Notes under the pieces: model-generated
The model's input: the letters and a program-made list of their open reading frames with translations, nothing else
What the model was told of the DNA's origin: nothing
Database searches by the model: none
Shown: piece by piece, positions 34,678 through 46,174 of the stretch
Layout of the letters: every line of letters starts with the position of its first letter
How positions within the stretch are numbered: the first letter of the stretch is position 1
Assembly (NCBI RefSeq): GCF_021018895.1
Contig: NC_079384.1
Span: 15,019,140 to 15,083,139 of the forward strand
DNA: 64,000 bases
Direction: 5' to 3'
Source of the DNA: Seriola aureovittata
Lineage: Eukaryota; Chordata; Actinopteri; Carangiformes; Carangidae
Position numbers and translations under genes: made by a program

Positions 34678-35944
34678 ATAAAACACAAAAGGTGCTTCCA
34701 GTATTTGGCTGATTCACTGCTGTTTACTTGTTTTCTAACACTTAGGGGTCATTGCAGTCAGTGCTTATGATTCACACTTGGATTTATCTGAAACTAAGTT
34801 TTACTTCTTAAGTCGCTCGGTGCCACTTTCTGCTTCAAACTATCCATAAGAGCATTTCTTTGATGTTTACTATAGTCATAGTTTCTTTTCCTTTTTTTCC
34901 TTTTTACCTTTGTCACAGTGTTAACAAAAGAGAGATTCATACTGTGTAATTTGAAGTGAAACTACCTGCATTTATATATATTATGAGAGAGAGTCACGAA
35001 GAGAAAGAGAGAAAATGATGAAACAACTGAGAGGCATTGTATGCATTCTGGACTTTGTTCTGTTAAAACAAGACACATGAAAGTGTGACAGTGACCTGGG
35101 GGACCCCCCCCTGCTATATGTGTGTGTGCGAGGGTGTATGTGTTTGTGACTATTTGATTGGGCTGCATGAGCTTGCTCCAAGGGCTGTTATCAAAGTGGG
35201 AGGCAGGAGAAACGGACGCAAAGAAACAAATAGATGACCAACTAAGCGAAACATGTTGGTAGTGCATTCAAGTATTTCATCTTTCCTCTAGGACTTCTTC
35301 TTAATGGCACTAAAAAGTCTGAGTAAAGAGTTTGCTCTTAAGATGCATGCACAAAACCGTGTGAGCAACTTATTAAGAAATGGATAGAATTCTTCATCTT
35401 AAAGAAAGGACCAAATTGACCCCGTTACTATAGATGACATTATGGCCACAGTGATAAATTGATAGGGGGAACGGTCTGTGTTGGTGAATTCATCATAGCA
35501 ATGCACCAGCAGGAGGTACAAATAATGTTGCTGCATTCACAATGGCTACATATTCAAAGCCAACATGTTGTGAGCCGACATAATAAATCGTCCGCAGAGA
35601 CAGACCCTGTCCCCGCACAGAGTGACACCCAGCTGTGTGTTTAGTGAAATGGATATTTGTTCCGGTTGACAAACACATCCTCAGCTTTTGATGCTGCAGT
35701 TATTTTTGATGTGCACTGCATCCGTGACACTAACTACACCAGGTTATTTGACAGTTGTCGTGAAAGTTGTCATGATTTTTTTTTAAGAAAGTTTGGAACA
35801 AAGTTTTACTGACAGATAAGAACTAGTTCTGCTCATTTGAAGCAATATGTGTTTCCGTCAGTCTGTCAGTAAGTCTATTAAACACACTGAAGTGGTTTAC
35901 GAGGTAGACTGCTGACAGTAGACTCCTTAAGAATTTGGTTGTGA
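34678..35944. other. No gene recognised
   Basis: No supported coding frame, element or RNA. Confidence 0.5.
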
Positions 35945-35987
35945 TTAGGTCTCATTGACTTGAGAGTCTCAAGTCAATGAGACCTAA
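35945..35987. repeat. 43-bp perfect palindrome (21-bp arms, one-base centre)
   Basis: Left arm 35945-35965 starts ttaggtctcattgacttg. Right arm 35967-35987 is its exact reverse complement, with a single G between. Such a structure can extrude as a cruciform or fold as a hairpin. It abuts the left side of a dispersed-repeat-like stretch. Confidence 0.97.
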
Positions 35988-36362
35988 CCTCCCTCACTTT
36001 TAACAGACTCGATTAGTATGCAATTTATAAATTCACTCTCATAAAGTTGGGGAACTCACAAAAGGCAGATTTTGTTATGAAAGCAGAGAAAATGCAGCAT
36101 CCCAAAATTTCCCATAATGCAGTTTGATACCTTCTTTACTTATGATGTTTCCTATCGTGTAATCAACCACATGTTTCAAACTCTATGCACCCAGTTTCTA
36201 ATGCAGGCTGTCAATTAACAATTTGAAGTCTTCAAGCCTGTAAACTGAAATAACCCTGATGACATCACTTTGACATCATCAGGGTTATTTCCTCTAAATT
36301 TGCAAAACTTGTCCAGAGAAGACAGTTTTTTCAGGAGTAGGAATCCTCATGACTAGAGTTGA
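35988..36362. repeat. Dispersed repeat with internal hairpin
   Basis: The arms aaataaccctgatga (36248-36262) and tcatcagggttattt (36276-36290) form a perfect 15-bp inverted repeat with a 13-base loop. The loop region also has the direct repeat tgacatca. I recall this hairpin, preceded by words like gcctgtaaactg and followed by ctctaaatttgcaaaacttg, as part of a frequent teleost interspersed repeat. Class and termini were not determined. Confidence 0.55.
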
Positions 36363-36851
36363 TTAGAAGGTCCCATGTTGTATAAAGGTAGATTTCCTTT
36401 TCTTTTTTGATAATAAAGCAGGTCTTGGTTCTATATTAATACTGTGAAAGTATCAAAGCGCTCAGAGAAATGCACAAAGCCTGTTTTCAGAAACTGAGCC
36501 TTAAAACGAGCTGTTAGGACTTCTGTAACTTTGTGATGTCACAACTATACAGTCACTGCCCTCAGCTATGCCCCCAGCATGGCCCACCTGGACCCAGCAT
36601 CCAACCTTGCAGCATTTAAAGTTGTTTGTTTAGCTGAAATTTGCTGTATTTTTATTCAGTCGCTCAGAAAACAGTCAGAGCCTCTTCTCTTCTGATTGGC
36701 TCACCGACCTGTTGTCCCTAGGGCTCCAGAGAGAAGCCTGAGAGAGGAGATTTAAAACTACATTGTGATGGCTTTTGGTTCTTGTTATATCTTCTTATGG
36801 ATATCGACACTTCAAATAAAACCCTGGAAAAGTACAATATGGGCGCTTTGA
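36363..36851 (+). mobile_element. TTAA-type MITE, family 1, copy C (489 bp)
   Basis: The same family and orientation as copies A and B. The left edge is ttagaaggtcccatgttg (TTAA mutated to TTAG) and the right edge is caatatgggcgctttga (TTAA mutated to TTGA). The body shares ggttctatattaatactgtg, tatcaaagcgctcag, gtaactttgtgatgtcacaa and gagaagcctgagagaggaga. The middle differs from copy B and is the longest of the three. No coding capacity. Confidence 0.85.
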
Positions 36852-37210
36852 TTTAGGACCGACAAGACTTTCTCTTAAATCATCCATTAAGGCATGAAAT
36901 GCCTAAACGAAAGACTCCTAAATCGTCCATTTAAAATGTTTTGTGAATTCGACCGCTGAAATACAAGACAAGAGAACTTAAAAGAGAAAGAATAGGGTGA
37001 AAACAGAGGAGAGAGCGCCATCAATTAAACATGAATACCAACCAGGGCGAGGGTTTCATTCTGTTTGTTATTGTGAATATTTGATGAGGCAAAAGACAAC
37101 TCACTTAGCACACAGCCATATGCTAACAATGGCATTATGAGTTGCCGGGCTTGTGAAAGGCGTGACAGGGCCTCCCCTAGGCTCTGACTGCTGGAGATGC
37201 CGGCGAGGCA

Positions 37211-37213
<3 letters not shown>
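36852..37213. other. No gene recognised
   Basis: Non-coding sequence between MITE copy C and a CA repeat. Confidence 0.5.

Positions 37214-37284
<71 letters not shown>
37214..37284. repeat. (CA)35 microsatellite
   Basis: Long uninterrupted CA tract that explains the His-Thr and Cys-Val runs in the open frames crossing it. Confidence 0.97.
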
Positions 37285-37289
<5 letters not shown>

Positions 37290-37639
37290 ACGGTTGCACG
37301 CTACTCTTGAGTCAGTGAAGTTTAGCGTTGTGCAGGATGACACTTCGGCTCTTGAAGCCAAAACAACATCAAGCTGCCATAATAGTAGCTGCCGGGATGG
37401 GACCCCTGCCTGCCCCGCTGTTCTCAAGAGGGACCACATACCAGGCCTCTGCATCACTCACACTTCACCTCACCACCACCTGCTAACTGAAGGGCTGGAT
37501 GCCCTTCAATGTCCCTGTCCCTCTCTTTGTACTCTCCCTCTTTTGGTTCCATTCACCTTTCCTGCTTAAAGAGAAATTCAGGTTTGTTACACCTCACATG
37601 GCTCTCATTTGTCGCCACGCTGTGAGGTTCCAGTGATGG

Positions 37640-37770
37640 TGGTCGGTGACTTTATCCATCACTTTGGTCCAGACTGAAATATCTTAGCAGCTATTGGATG
37701 GATAGATGTTAAAATATGCAGATTTTCATGTTGCCAAGAGAGTTATTCCTAATGACTTTCCAAATTGGGT
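37640..37770 (+). repeat. Dispersed teleost repeat (CCATCACTTTGGTCCAGACTG type)
   Basis: The sequence catcactttggtccagactg is followed by aaatatcttagcagctattg, gatggatagatgtt, ttcatgttgccaagag and cctaatgactttcc. I recognise this as a very common fish interspersed repeat. The copy is moderately diverged. There is no coding frame and the class is not known to me. Confidence 0.65.
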
Positions 37771-38261
37771 CAAAATGTAATTTTTCTTTGTCTGGATACT
37801 TTAAAAACATTGGTAAAAAGAAGTCAGACTGGAGAAGGAACACCAGCACTCAGATAAATAGAGTTATTGGAAATCGAAAACTAAGCCAAACGGTAAAATT
37901 ATAACCCAAACTCTCCAATGTAAACATTCATTTCAGTTTACTGACTTCCTGGTTTAACTTTTTACCCACTGTACTGTGGAGTGATTGATTATAACTAACA
38001 TTTCAGGTGCATTCAGTTTCAGTTTTACCTCCTAAATGTGTCTGTTTCTGATAAACCAATGTTTCCAGTTCCCCAGACCTCAGCAGTTAGTTTTGTAAGA
38101 TTAATTTTACAATAACCAATAGTAGCGATGGCCGGAACTATGAATATAAAACCCAAGTGGTAAAACACCTTTTCCCCTTTTATCATTCTCCTCTTTTCCT
38201 GCTGTTTCTCTTCCACACCCAGTCTTCCTTTCACTCATTACATCTCCCTCCGACTGTCTTC
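37771..38261. other. No gene recognised
   Basis: Ordinary non-coding sequence. Confidence 0.5.
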
Positions 38262-38286
38262 CTTTCTTTCTTTCTTTCTTTCTTTC
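38262..38286. repeat. (TTTC)n repeat
   Basis: About six TTTC units that run into CT-rich sequence. Confidence 0.9.
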
Positions 38287-38549
38287 TCTCTCTGCTGCTC
38301 CCTCTCTCCCACTGGTATTTTTCTTCTCCCTTACTGCCATTTGTCCCCAACTCTTAAAGTTGGTGGGGGGAAGGAGCGGCCATTTAGGGGGCAGCAATCG
38401 GACGTGTGAGGCGCCTGCTGATTTTCCTGCGGATTATTGTTTTTGTATTCAGAATTGCTTATTTCATGCTTGTCTAAGCGAGGTCTGTTTTAGCCTGGTA
38501 TGTGTGTGTTTCCTTAATGGCCTTCCATGAATATTACATGTGTGGTGGA

Positions 38550-38830
38550 GGACGATCAGAGAGGAGAGGAGAGAGGAGATATGACAATGGAGCAGAGCAG
38601 GAAGAAAAGAGGAGATAGGAGGGGAAATAGAAGCAGAGGATGTAAAGAATTGAATTGAAAAGACTTGAATAGAAGCAAGTTAAAGAGAGAAGAGCAGAAC
38701 AGAGGGGATGAGGAGGAGAGAAGAGAATGAGAGATGACAATAGAACAGAACAACAGAAGAAGAGAGGGAGAGATTGGAGGAGGGGGAAGAAGAGCTGGGA
38801 ATAAAACAATTCAGTTAGATGGAAATGACT
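38550..38830. repeat. Purine-rich two-copy tandem repeat (about 156 bp unit)
   Basis: gatatgacaatggagcagag near 38577 recurs as gagatgacaatagaacagaa near 38733. Further along, aaaagacttgaatagaag in unit 1 corresponds to aaatgacttgaattgagc in unit 2. The plus strand is about nine-tenths purine over long stretches, which allows triplex formation. The units are clearly diverged. Confidence 0.6.
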
Positions 38831-38857
38831 TGAATTGAGCTGAATTAAACTTTGAGA

Positions 38858-38888
38858 GGAAAGGAAAGGAAAGGAAAGGAAAGGAAAG
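38858..38888. repeat. (GGAAA)6 pentanucleotide repeat
   Basis: Perfect GGAAA units directly following the purine-rich tandem repeat. Confidence 0.93.
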
Positions 38889-39185
38889 TCAGTGGCCAGT
38901 GTGTATGCAGTGTGAATGTTGATCAGGCGATTTTGCTGGCTTACCTATGCATGCTGAAATAGGCGCCCTGCTCAGACTGAGGGAGCCTTGTTTATAGAGA
39001 GAAGACCAAATCCTCCAATCAAACATGTATGAGGCAGCACACTTGTACACACACCCTCTTTTTTTCCTCTCTCCCCCTAACATACACACAAATAACACAT
39101 CTCCACACACAAAAAACAGTCCACTCTGGAGACATCACAGTGGCACAAAAGGCACACATGAAGCAACACATGATAACACACACGT

Positions 39186-39221
<36 letters not shown>

Positions 39222-40057
39222 GGGGATCTGGATTATTTACTTACAGTACAGTGCCTGCATTGTAGGGCCTTGGGGGGTCTCCGGTGTGCGTAGGTGTATG
39301 CGTAATAACACCACACTGCACCTCTCTGCCTCTCTCTTAACCATACACAACAAAACACGAGCGTAAGCCAACAGAGAGATGATGTACATCTCAGCAGACG
39401 CTTACGCCGCATATTCCCAATGCTGGTCTGTTCGGTATTAACTGTAACGCTCCTTTCTCCTGATGGAGTTTTTGCAGTTGCCTGCCTAAGGAGACCTGCT
39501 GCTACTTTCAGCTTTAATTTAAGGAAGAAAAATGGTCCGTGCCAGAGAAAAAAAAACTAAAAAAAACCTTTAAGCTTACTTCATCTCCAGAGTTTGATTT
39601 TTTTTTTTTACATTCTCTTTTAATTATTTCATTATGCAGAAGATAATTTACACGCAGAAGTTATTTATTTCTTTTCAGCTGTTATTTAGCCGATGCGTCA
39701 GCCAATGTAATGACTCAGACAGCAGACGAAATGGATTCCAGTGTGTTCCTAACATCGAACAGTCATCTTCCGTTTTAATAGTTAAAATGAGAAGGAAATG
39801 AGACTTCTTCATGTGTGATGCAGAAGTGAGGAAAAAAAAAAGACACATCTGGTGTGTGTGAGTAACTGAGAGGATCCTATATAAAGTACATGTGTCATTC
39901 TGTTTGTCGAACATTTGTATGTTTTCGTGTGGGATTAGAGGATAGCGGTTGATGTGTGTACGTTGGTATGAAGTGTTCAGCCTGACTAAGCCTGGCTAAG
40001 ACTCGACAGAACAAAGCTGTTGAGGATGATTAATTTGTTTATTTGTTTTATTGCTGA
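38889..40057. other. No gene recognised; includes a (CA)16 tract
   Basis: A CA microsatellite lies at 39189-39220. T-rich and A-rich stretches lie at 39598-39610 and 39549-39567. No gene was recognised. Confidence 0.55.
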
Positions 40058-40447
40058 TTGAAGGAGCTATATGCTGTTGCTACATAGCTAACGTTAGCAT
40101 CAACGGCTGTTAACAGTTTTACGAAGACCTAAGATATTGTTGCATTTACAATACACGTGGTTACAATAAGCCTTCTGAGCAGCGCTACTCCTTCAGGGCA
40201 GCCTGGACGCTGCAGTGACTGGGTATCGAAAAGCGTTGAGACAGTCTGACAGGGCAGGGGCTAGCTGGTCACCATGGTAACTTCAGTAGAAGAAAAGAAG
40301 TAATAGAAATAGAATCAAAACCGCTGGAGACAGCTCTTGGTGAGTGAAGGAATGAAGTTTGATGCCGAACTTGCGGCATTTCTTCTAGACTATTAATGCT
40401 AACGTTAGCTATGTAACTATAGCAAAACCTTCAGATAGGTCCTTTAA
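40058..40447. mobile_element. TTAA-type MITE, family 2 (about 390 bp)
   Basis: The left end reads ttgaaggagctatatgctg and then acatagctaacgttagca. The right end, in reverse complement, reads ttaaaggacctatctgaagg and then acatagctaacgttagc. The last 16-17 bases of the terminal repeats are identical. The right edge keeps TTAA; the left edge has TTGA. There is no transposase. The termini resemble but differ from family 1 and from the 22240-23118 element. Confidence 0.75.
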
Positions 40448-41310
40448 CTACCTCCATCTATGGTAATTTCAAATGTTTTGAGACCCTCAAATGAGGAAGG
40501 CCACATAGGGACAAAAATTAAGCTGAAGTTGATTTTTAATTTTCAAAACTTAAGAGCTAAAAACAGCCTGTACAAATCCAATATTCACATTCCTCATTGT
40601 GTGCTGGTTTTCTCTTAGTTTAATGCCCGATGCCTGTCTTGTGATTCTGCCTCCCATTCTTAATTCCTTAAGCTTTGACGCTCAGTCAAGAGCATTTTCT
40701 TCTACACTGTAAAAAAGAAAGGTAATTTGGGGGACCTGCATATGTAGCTCTCCACCAAGCAGATGATGGCATGGTTAATATTAAGTACCAGATCAGTTTA
40801 AAGTGATTACACCCAATTGTATGTCCTCATATATATCCAAATGTGTTTTGTATTTGTTGCCACAAAAACACACTGTTCATTACACTTCAGAGTAAGTGAA
40901 GTCCTCCTGTGACATTGACAGCTCTGAAAACACTTAACAATAATTGAAAGTGGAAAGAAAAATGGGGAGAAAACAGAAATGAGACGCTGATACAGCAGAG
41001 TCTCTTTAAAATAAACAAACCGAAACCTGTATTTTGTATGATTGATTTGTTTTCCCAATTTCCACAAATAAATGCCAATAATTTCAAGGAGTTTCCAAAT
41101 AATAGAAAAATGAAAAATAATGAGCCAAGTATGACTGAAATGTATTAACGAGGTGTAAAAACACTAAAACAAGTGACTGGTTTCAGTGTTGTGGCTGAGC
41201 GGTGAATAAACAGTTCACTCTAAACCATCAGTATTGTGATTTAAAACTCATTCTGTTGTTTCAATTATTTTCCGCGGCTTCATGGCTTAGCTAAGTGGAA
41301 AAAAAATATA
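40448..41310. other. No gene recognised
   Basis: AT-rich non-coding sequence with no recognised element. Confidence 0.5.
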
Positions 41311-41369
41311 CACCTATCAGCCACAAAATTAAAAACAGTTACCTGCTGTAATGTTGTGGCTGATAGGTG
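41311..41369. mobile_element. Collapsed Tc1/mariner-like terminal repeat pair (59 bp)
   Basis: cacctatcagccacaaaatt at 41311-41330 pairs with aatgttgtggctgataggtg at 41350-41369 with one mismatch and a 19-base spacer. The arm resembles the terminal repeat of fish Tc1-like elements (CACCKATCAGCCAYAACATT). Preceding bases are ata. The whole internal part of a transposon seems to have been lost, leaving end against end. Confidence 0.65.
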
Positions 41370-41712
41370 CATGTGAGGGTCACAGCTCCTTTATTGCTGG
41401 GGAGGGGAGCTGACCAGAGATGCCTTATTGTTGCTCCTTACTATCAAATCACGGTGCATCGCTGTGTGACAGAACGATATCACAGCCTGTCACACACTCT
41501 ACAGCCACAACCAACACTGACTCTTTGGTCCCTGCTGTGTGTAGTGCAGTTGTGTGCGTGTGTGTGTGTATGTGAGGATGGACTCTGGTGGTTTTGGATG
41601 GTTTCATCTGAGCACCCTTGTGTGTACAGTAGCACCAAGGTGTCAAAAAAACCAGTGGCCGCTCTCTGCTCTCTGTTTTTACCTTACATCAATCCACCTC
41701 TCCCTGCACCCA

Positions 41713-41757
41713 TCACTCATGGATGAGCGATGATACTCATTGCTCCTCCATGAGTGA
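41713..41757. repeat. 45-bp imperfect hairpin
   Basis: tcactcatggatgagc pairs with gctcctccatgagtga with one mismatch around a 13-base loop. It is too short for a typical microRNA precursor. No family was recognised. Confidence 0.85.
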
Positions 41758-41923
41758 CAGTATTTAAACATGTGTGAGCACTCGTATGCATTAAGTTGTA
41801 CTACGGGCACTCCTTGTGTGTGCATTAGTCCAGACCGGCAATTATAAAGAAGCCATTCACTTATCAGGAGTGTCAGTTCCCACCCACTCAAATCACATCT
41901 CATCTGCTTTTCCAGTACCATCG

Positions 41924-41992
<69 letters not shown>
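41924..41992. repeat. (GT)34 microsatellite
   Basis: Pure GT followed by gcgtgtaagtgcatgcatg and more degenerate GT. It explains the Thr-His and Cys-Val frames here. Confidence 0.97.
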
Positions 41993-41997
<5 letters not shown>

Positions 41998-42420
41998 AAG
42001 TGCATGCATGTGTGTGAAGTTGTGTGTGTGTATGTGTGACTGTGTCTATGTGTAAGACTGAGGGGAGAGGGGCACTTCTCAATCTGACACTTCACAGCGT
42101 GTGAAATTTAATTAAACACGCTTCACAACCATCCACACATACACAGATATACACATACTGAAAATTTCATGCAAATATAGTACAGAAATGCTGTACACAT
42201 TTTTCATTTTATGCACATTTTCTCATGCAAAGGGCCCTTTTCCCTTTCTCATTATTGCCATCTCGGAGGCGGTTAATGTAGCTCTTCCAGTGGAAACATT
42301 TCATAGGCCACAGCTGTGAGGGTCAAGTAGGTTCTGTAAAGACTAAAACATGGATCAGGTCTGTAAATAGTTTTGAACATACTGATAACTTGTGGCCAAA
42401 AAATGAATAAAAATCCTTGG

Positions 42421-42500
42421 TCTTCATAACCACCCTGAGGTGCCCTTGAGCACGGCACTTAACACCCCCCACCCCCACCCCAACTGCCATAGTCTAGCTG
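42421..42500 (+). repeat. Fragment of dispersed teleost repeat (GAGGTGCCCTTGAGCAAGGCAC type)
   Basis: accctgaggtgcccttgagc is followed by acggcacttaacacccccc and then ccccaactgcc. This is a frequent teleost phrase that normally continues into a C-rich, GC-rich part. Only about 80 bp are recognisable and the class is unknown to me. Confidence 0.55.
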
Positions 42501-42953
42501 CTCAGTCGCCAACAGATCAGACAGACAACAGATGGTTTATCTGGGCAGCTTCCAGGTCTATAACTGTGAGTGTGGTGTAGGAGGCTCACTCAACTTAAAC
42601 AAAAAGCCAACTCTTCAAGTGTTGGGTGGTTTGTTTCAGACTCGCAGACTTAACTTGTTCAGACTTGAATTGTGTTGAATTCAGACATCGAAAAGTCAGG
42701 AGTTCAGGGGAGAGTGTGTTAGCTCGCGTCATTCCCGAGGCATTCTGGGTTTAATTAAACAAAACCAATTGATTGAAGGTCTTCAATTAATAACTCCAGT
42801 GATGTACAGATTCTCCCCCTTTTCCACCTTTTAGCATTCAAGGCCATTATCTGTAAAATGTGAACTATTAGCCGGTGCTGCTCTCTGAAGCATTGCTTTC
42901 ACTGATCGGAAGATCCTGATACATATACTCCTGAATAGCGTTTTTTTGTGTCA
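42501..42953. other. No gene recognised; possible conserved stretch at 42710-42850
   Basis: tgggtttaattaaacaaaac and gaaggtcttcaattaataac give clustered homeodomain-like words in non-repetitive sequence. No reading frame is credible. Confidence 0.35.
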
Positions 42954-43338
42954 TCCCATACACAAAGATGTGTATATGAGAATTATATATGAAACTATTA
43001 GAAGTCTGTCGCATACAAATACGTATGTTTATGTATGTATGCTCATATCGAAGATTATGTAAATATATATCCATCCCAAAGCCAGTCAATCTATGTTAAT
43101 ATTATATACAGAAGGTTATACCATATAAAAATTAATCATGTAGATATTTTAATATATGTACATATCTAAATTTCACTATAGGTATTTCATATATGTAATA
43201 AACCTATATCAAATATTCAGAGGATGTATATATGTGATAATATTATATCACCTTATAGGTGACATAGGTGATATGGCGACATCACTCTTGATATCGGGAC
43301 AAATAGGCCTATGTCATATATTACATTTCTGTATGGGA
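42954..43338. repeat. AT-rich, palindrome-dense island with terminal inverted repeats
   Basis: It is bounded by tcccataca (42954-42962) and tgtatggga (43330-43338). Inside are many tatatg/catata words and local palindromes, for example atatcacct (43245-43253) with aggtgatat (43266-43274), and gcatac...gtatgc around 43012-43043. It could be an AT-rich MITE, but a 9-bp terminal repeat is weak evidence. Confidence 0.35.
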
Positions 43339-46134
43339 AATTTTACGTGATGGTACACGTCTGCAGAAGACAAACCCTGACTTTCAGTTTCTAGTGTGAA
43401 TCCAGCTTTAATAAGAGTGGATCCTACACAGGGATCCAACTCTGCCTCCTTAACTCCCAGTTTTTTCAGTCCCTGCATCTGCAGTGTGTAACGCAGTCTT
43501 TCTGTGTATTATATTAAACATAATATTTTTCTAAAAACATGTTACTTACCTGGCCATGAAATGCACGGTGCCTTTTAAGTTTTGGTATTTTTGTGCCCTA
43601 GGCATTGCGCATGGCCCGGAGGTGGGATGAGAGTTGAAGTGAAAATGCATGCAAAAGAGGCTGCAGTGTTTGCACATGTATTGAAGTGAAAAGTGGGTAA
43701 TCTCACTTGTTCGAAAAATAGATGTTTAAGGCCGGTACTTCCATGTCTCATTTCAACTATAATTTGATAATTTGGTGATTCTACAAGTAAGAAGGAGCAG
43801 GCTGTGTGAAGCCAACAATACAGTGTGTATTAATGAAAGAACCACAAATCCCTGCCATCGACAATATAAGAAGAGTGAGAGTGGAATAGATGGCACAGAA
43901 TGGTCTGTACTTTTCAAAGTAGGCCTATATTCAAAACTTGCTCACTTTGGCTTGGCCCACATATAATTTTAACATAGTTTTATATCTACGTGAGTTTGGA
44001 AGCACAGCTTGTGGTTCAGCTGTGGCACTGTTGTGGCGCCGTATATAGATGTGAAATGACATGGAAGGAAATACATCATATCCCACGTATCCGTGCAAAT
44101 GACAAGGCTTTAATTATTTGCATACTTTAAACGCTGATGACCATTATGTTGGTGACCTACTTCGACGTGAGACTTTTTAATAAGAGTTTGAAATACAGTA
44201 ACCATGCTAGTAGTAGCAGTGATGTACAGTTTGTGGGTGTTTTATGCTTCTAAATTAAGCTGCAGTATTTTCTCTTTCATGTTCTACCAAACACCCACTT
44301 TTACGGTTCTTCTACACACATACTGTCTGTGTTCTACTTAGTCTTTTCACTCGGCGCTTTTTGACACGCACGCTGACATCTGCGCTTGATGTCTTGAACT
44401 TGCGGGTGACAGCCGCCACACACGCGGCGTACTGGCAACCCTCCCCACGGGGCACGATTTCAACCTATCACCTTGCTCGTCTTCGCTCAGGTTCAGATGT
44501 GAGTGCTGGTCTACCCACTGGGATTGTCTAGCAGCGTGGTGTGAAGGAGGAGATAGCAGGAGGAAGAAAAAAAAAGGAGAGTTCAAGTCAGGTTCTTCCG
44601 CTTCGCAAGTTCTTGCAGAGCTCACAGGGGCGGCTGAGTGGTTTCGGACGATAGTGGGCTTAACCCTGCACATAACTTAAACCCGCTGACAACCTCTCTT
44701 GAAGAGTTTGGTGACTGGTGTTTGAACCGGCAACCATTCTTAGACACTGATGTTGAAACTTCCTTCTCCGCCCGCCCACTTCTGTTTCTGCACAGTATTG
44801 ATACAATTAGTCTCTTTATTTCTGCTCACAATATCCTCTCCTTTTTCCCACTGTTTTCATTTTCTTCCTCCTTAATTCTCTACTTTCACAATTTTTCCTC
44901 ATTTCTGATGTTGCCTTAGATCAGCATTTAAAACAATATAAGATAAAAAAATGTGTGAGAAATAATTGATTATACGTAAAGCAAAGTGCTCTTTTCCTAC
45001 AAGCTTTACTTAGCCGTGCCCATGCTTTCCCTCTCGCCCATGGCAGTTTCACCAGCCACTCACTCGTCTCCCATTTGTCCGAAGTTTCATGCCAGGAAGC
45101 CAGTTAGATTTGACCATTCGCTGACAGCCTGCAGCCAGGGCCTATCGCCGATGGGGGGATACTAGATTAGGGCCCTTTTAGGACTTGTAATTTCCTCAGG
45201 CTTTTTTCCCTTAAAATTCCCCTCTCACAGTCACTTCTCACACTCAGTGTCACGAATGGCAGGACAGGCTTTAGGTGGCTTATGCAACAGTCCATTAAGT
45301 TTGCCATAGAAATGGCCTGTATTGCCTGAGAGGCTGCAGCAGACACCTAGAGATAAGTAATGTCAGAAACAGACAGCGATACGGATGGGGCCTCTTACAT
45401 CTTTTATGGAACATTAGACTGAGTGAAGAGATGACCTAATTTGAATTGATTTGGCGTATATTTGTGCTCAGGAGAGCACACACAGAGACACGCAGACACA
45501 AAGAGACACACATATTTATGCAGGCACCCCCACATACGCTCACCAAGATGCGCGGACACACACACTCAATCACTGCTAATCTAGGTCTCAGTGCTTGTGC
45601 GCTACCCAGCTGTAGCTGCATATCCTTGGCAAAATCTTAGATGTTTTCAGCTGAATAAGCTTGAGCTTGATTACACTGCTTTCTATTAATGAGGCCGTTC
45701 TTCTTTCTTGCTGAAATCTCCCTCCACACTGTTGTTGTTCTGTTCACAGTCCAGTGGGCTACTGGCCTGCAGATGTAATTGTTTTAACTTGCTAACTGTA
45801 CGCTCACTCAATTAGGACAAAAGCTGAAATCTGCTTTATTTCCTCTGTCCACTGCAGATTAAGGAACGTAGACATCTTCTTGAAGCAGCCACAAAAAAAC
45901 ATCATAAACACACACTCACACACACATAAGGACTTGAGGAATGTACTTTAGTAGTTTTTCAGTTGTTTGTGCGCAGTATTCAAGATGACATGCTGTGTTC
46001 ATCTTTAATCCCATCTTTTATCTTTTCATGAGTATTTTCTGCTCCCCTGCTTTGTCAAAGTTTCTCTGTACGCATTCTGTTTAATTAGAGCGTTTTGGTA
46101 CTGGCCTTTGGCAGGGGACTGTCTAATACTGTAT

Positions 46135-46137
<3 letters not shown>
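43339..46137. other. No gene recognised
   Basis: Frames up to 108 codons only, none recognisable. The region 44340-44660 is GC-richer on average, around gtgacagccgccacacacgc. Degenerate CA-rich sequence lies at 45474-45570. One splice-like configuration on the minus strand is discussed under findings. Confidence 0.45.

Positions 46138-46174
<37 letters not shown>

Noticed and set aside
41713..41757. microRNA precursor
   Set aside because: The stem is only 16 bp and no known mature sequence is present.
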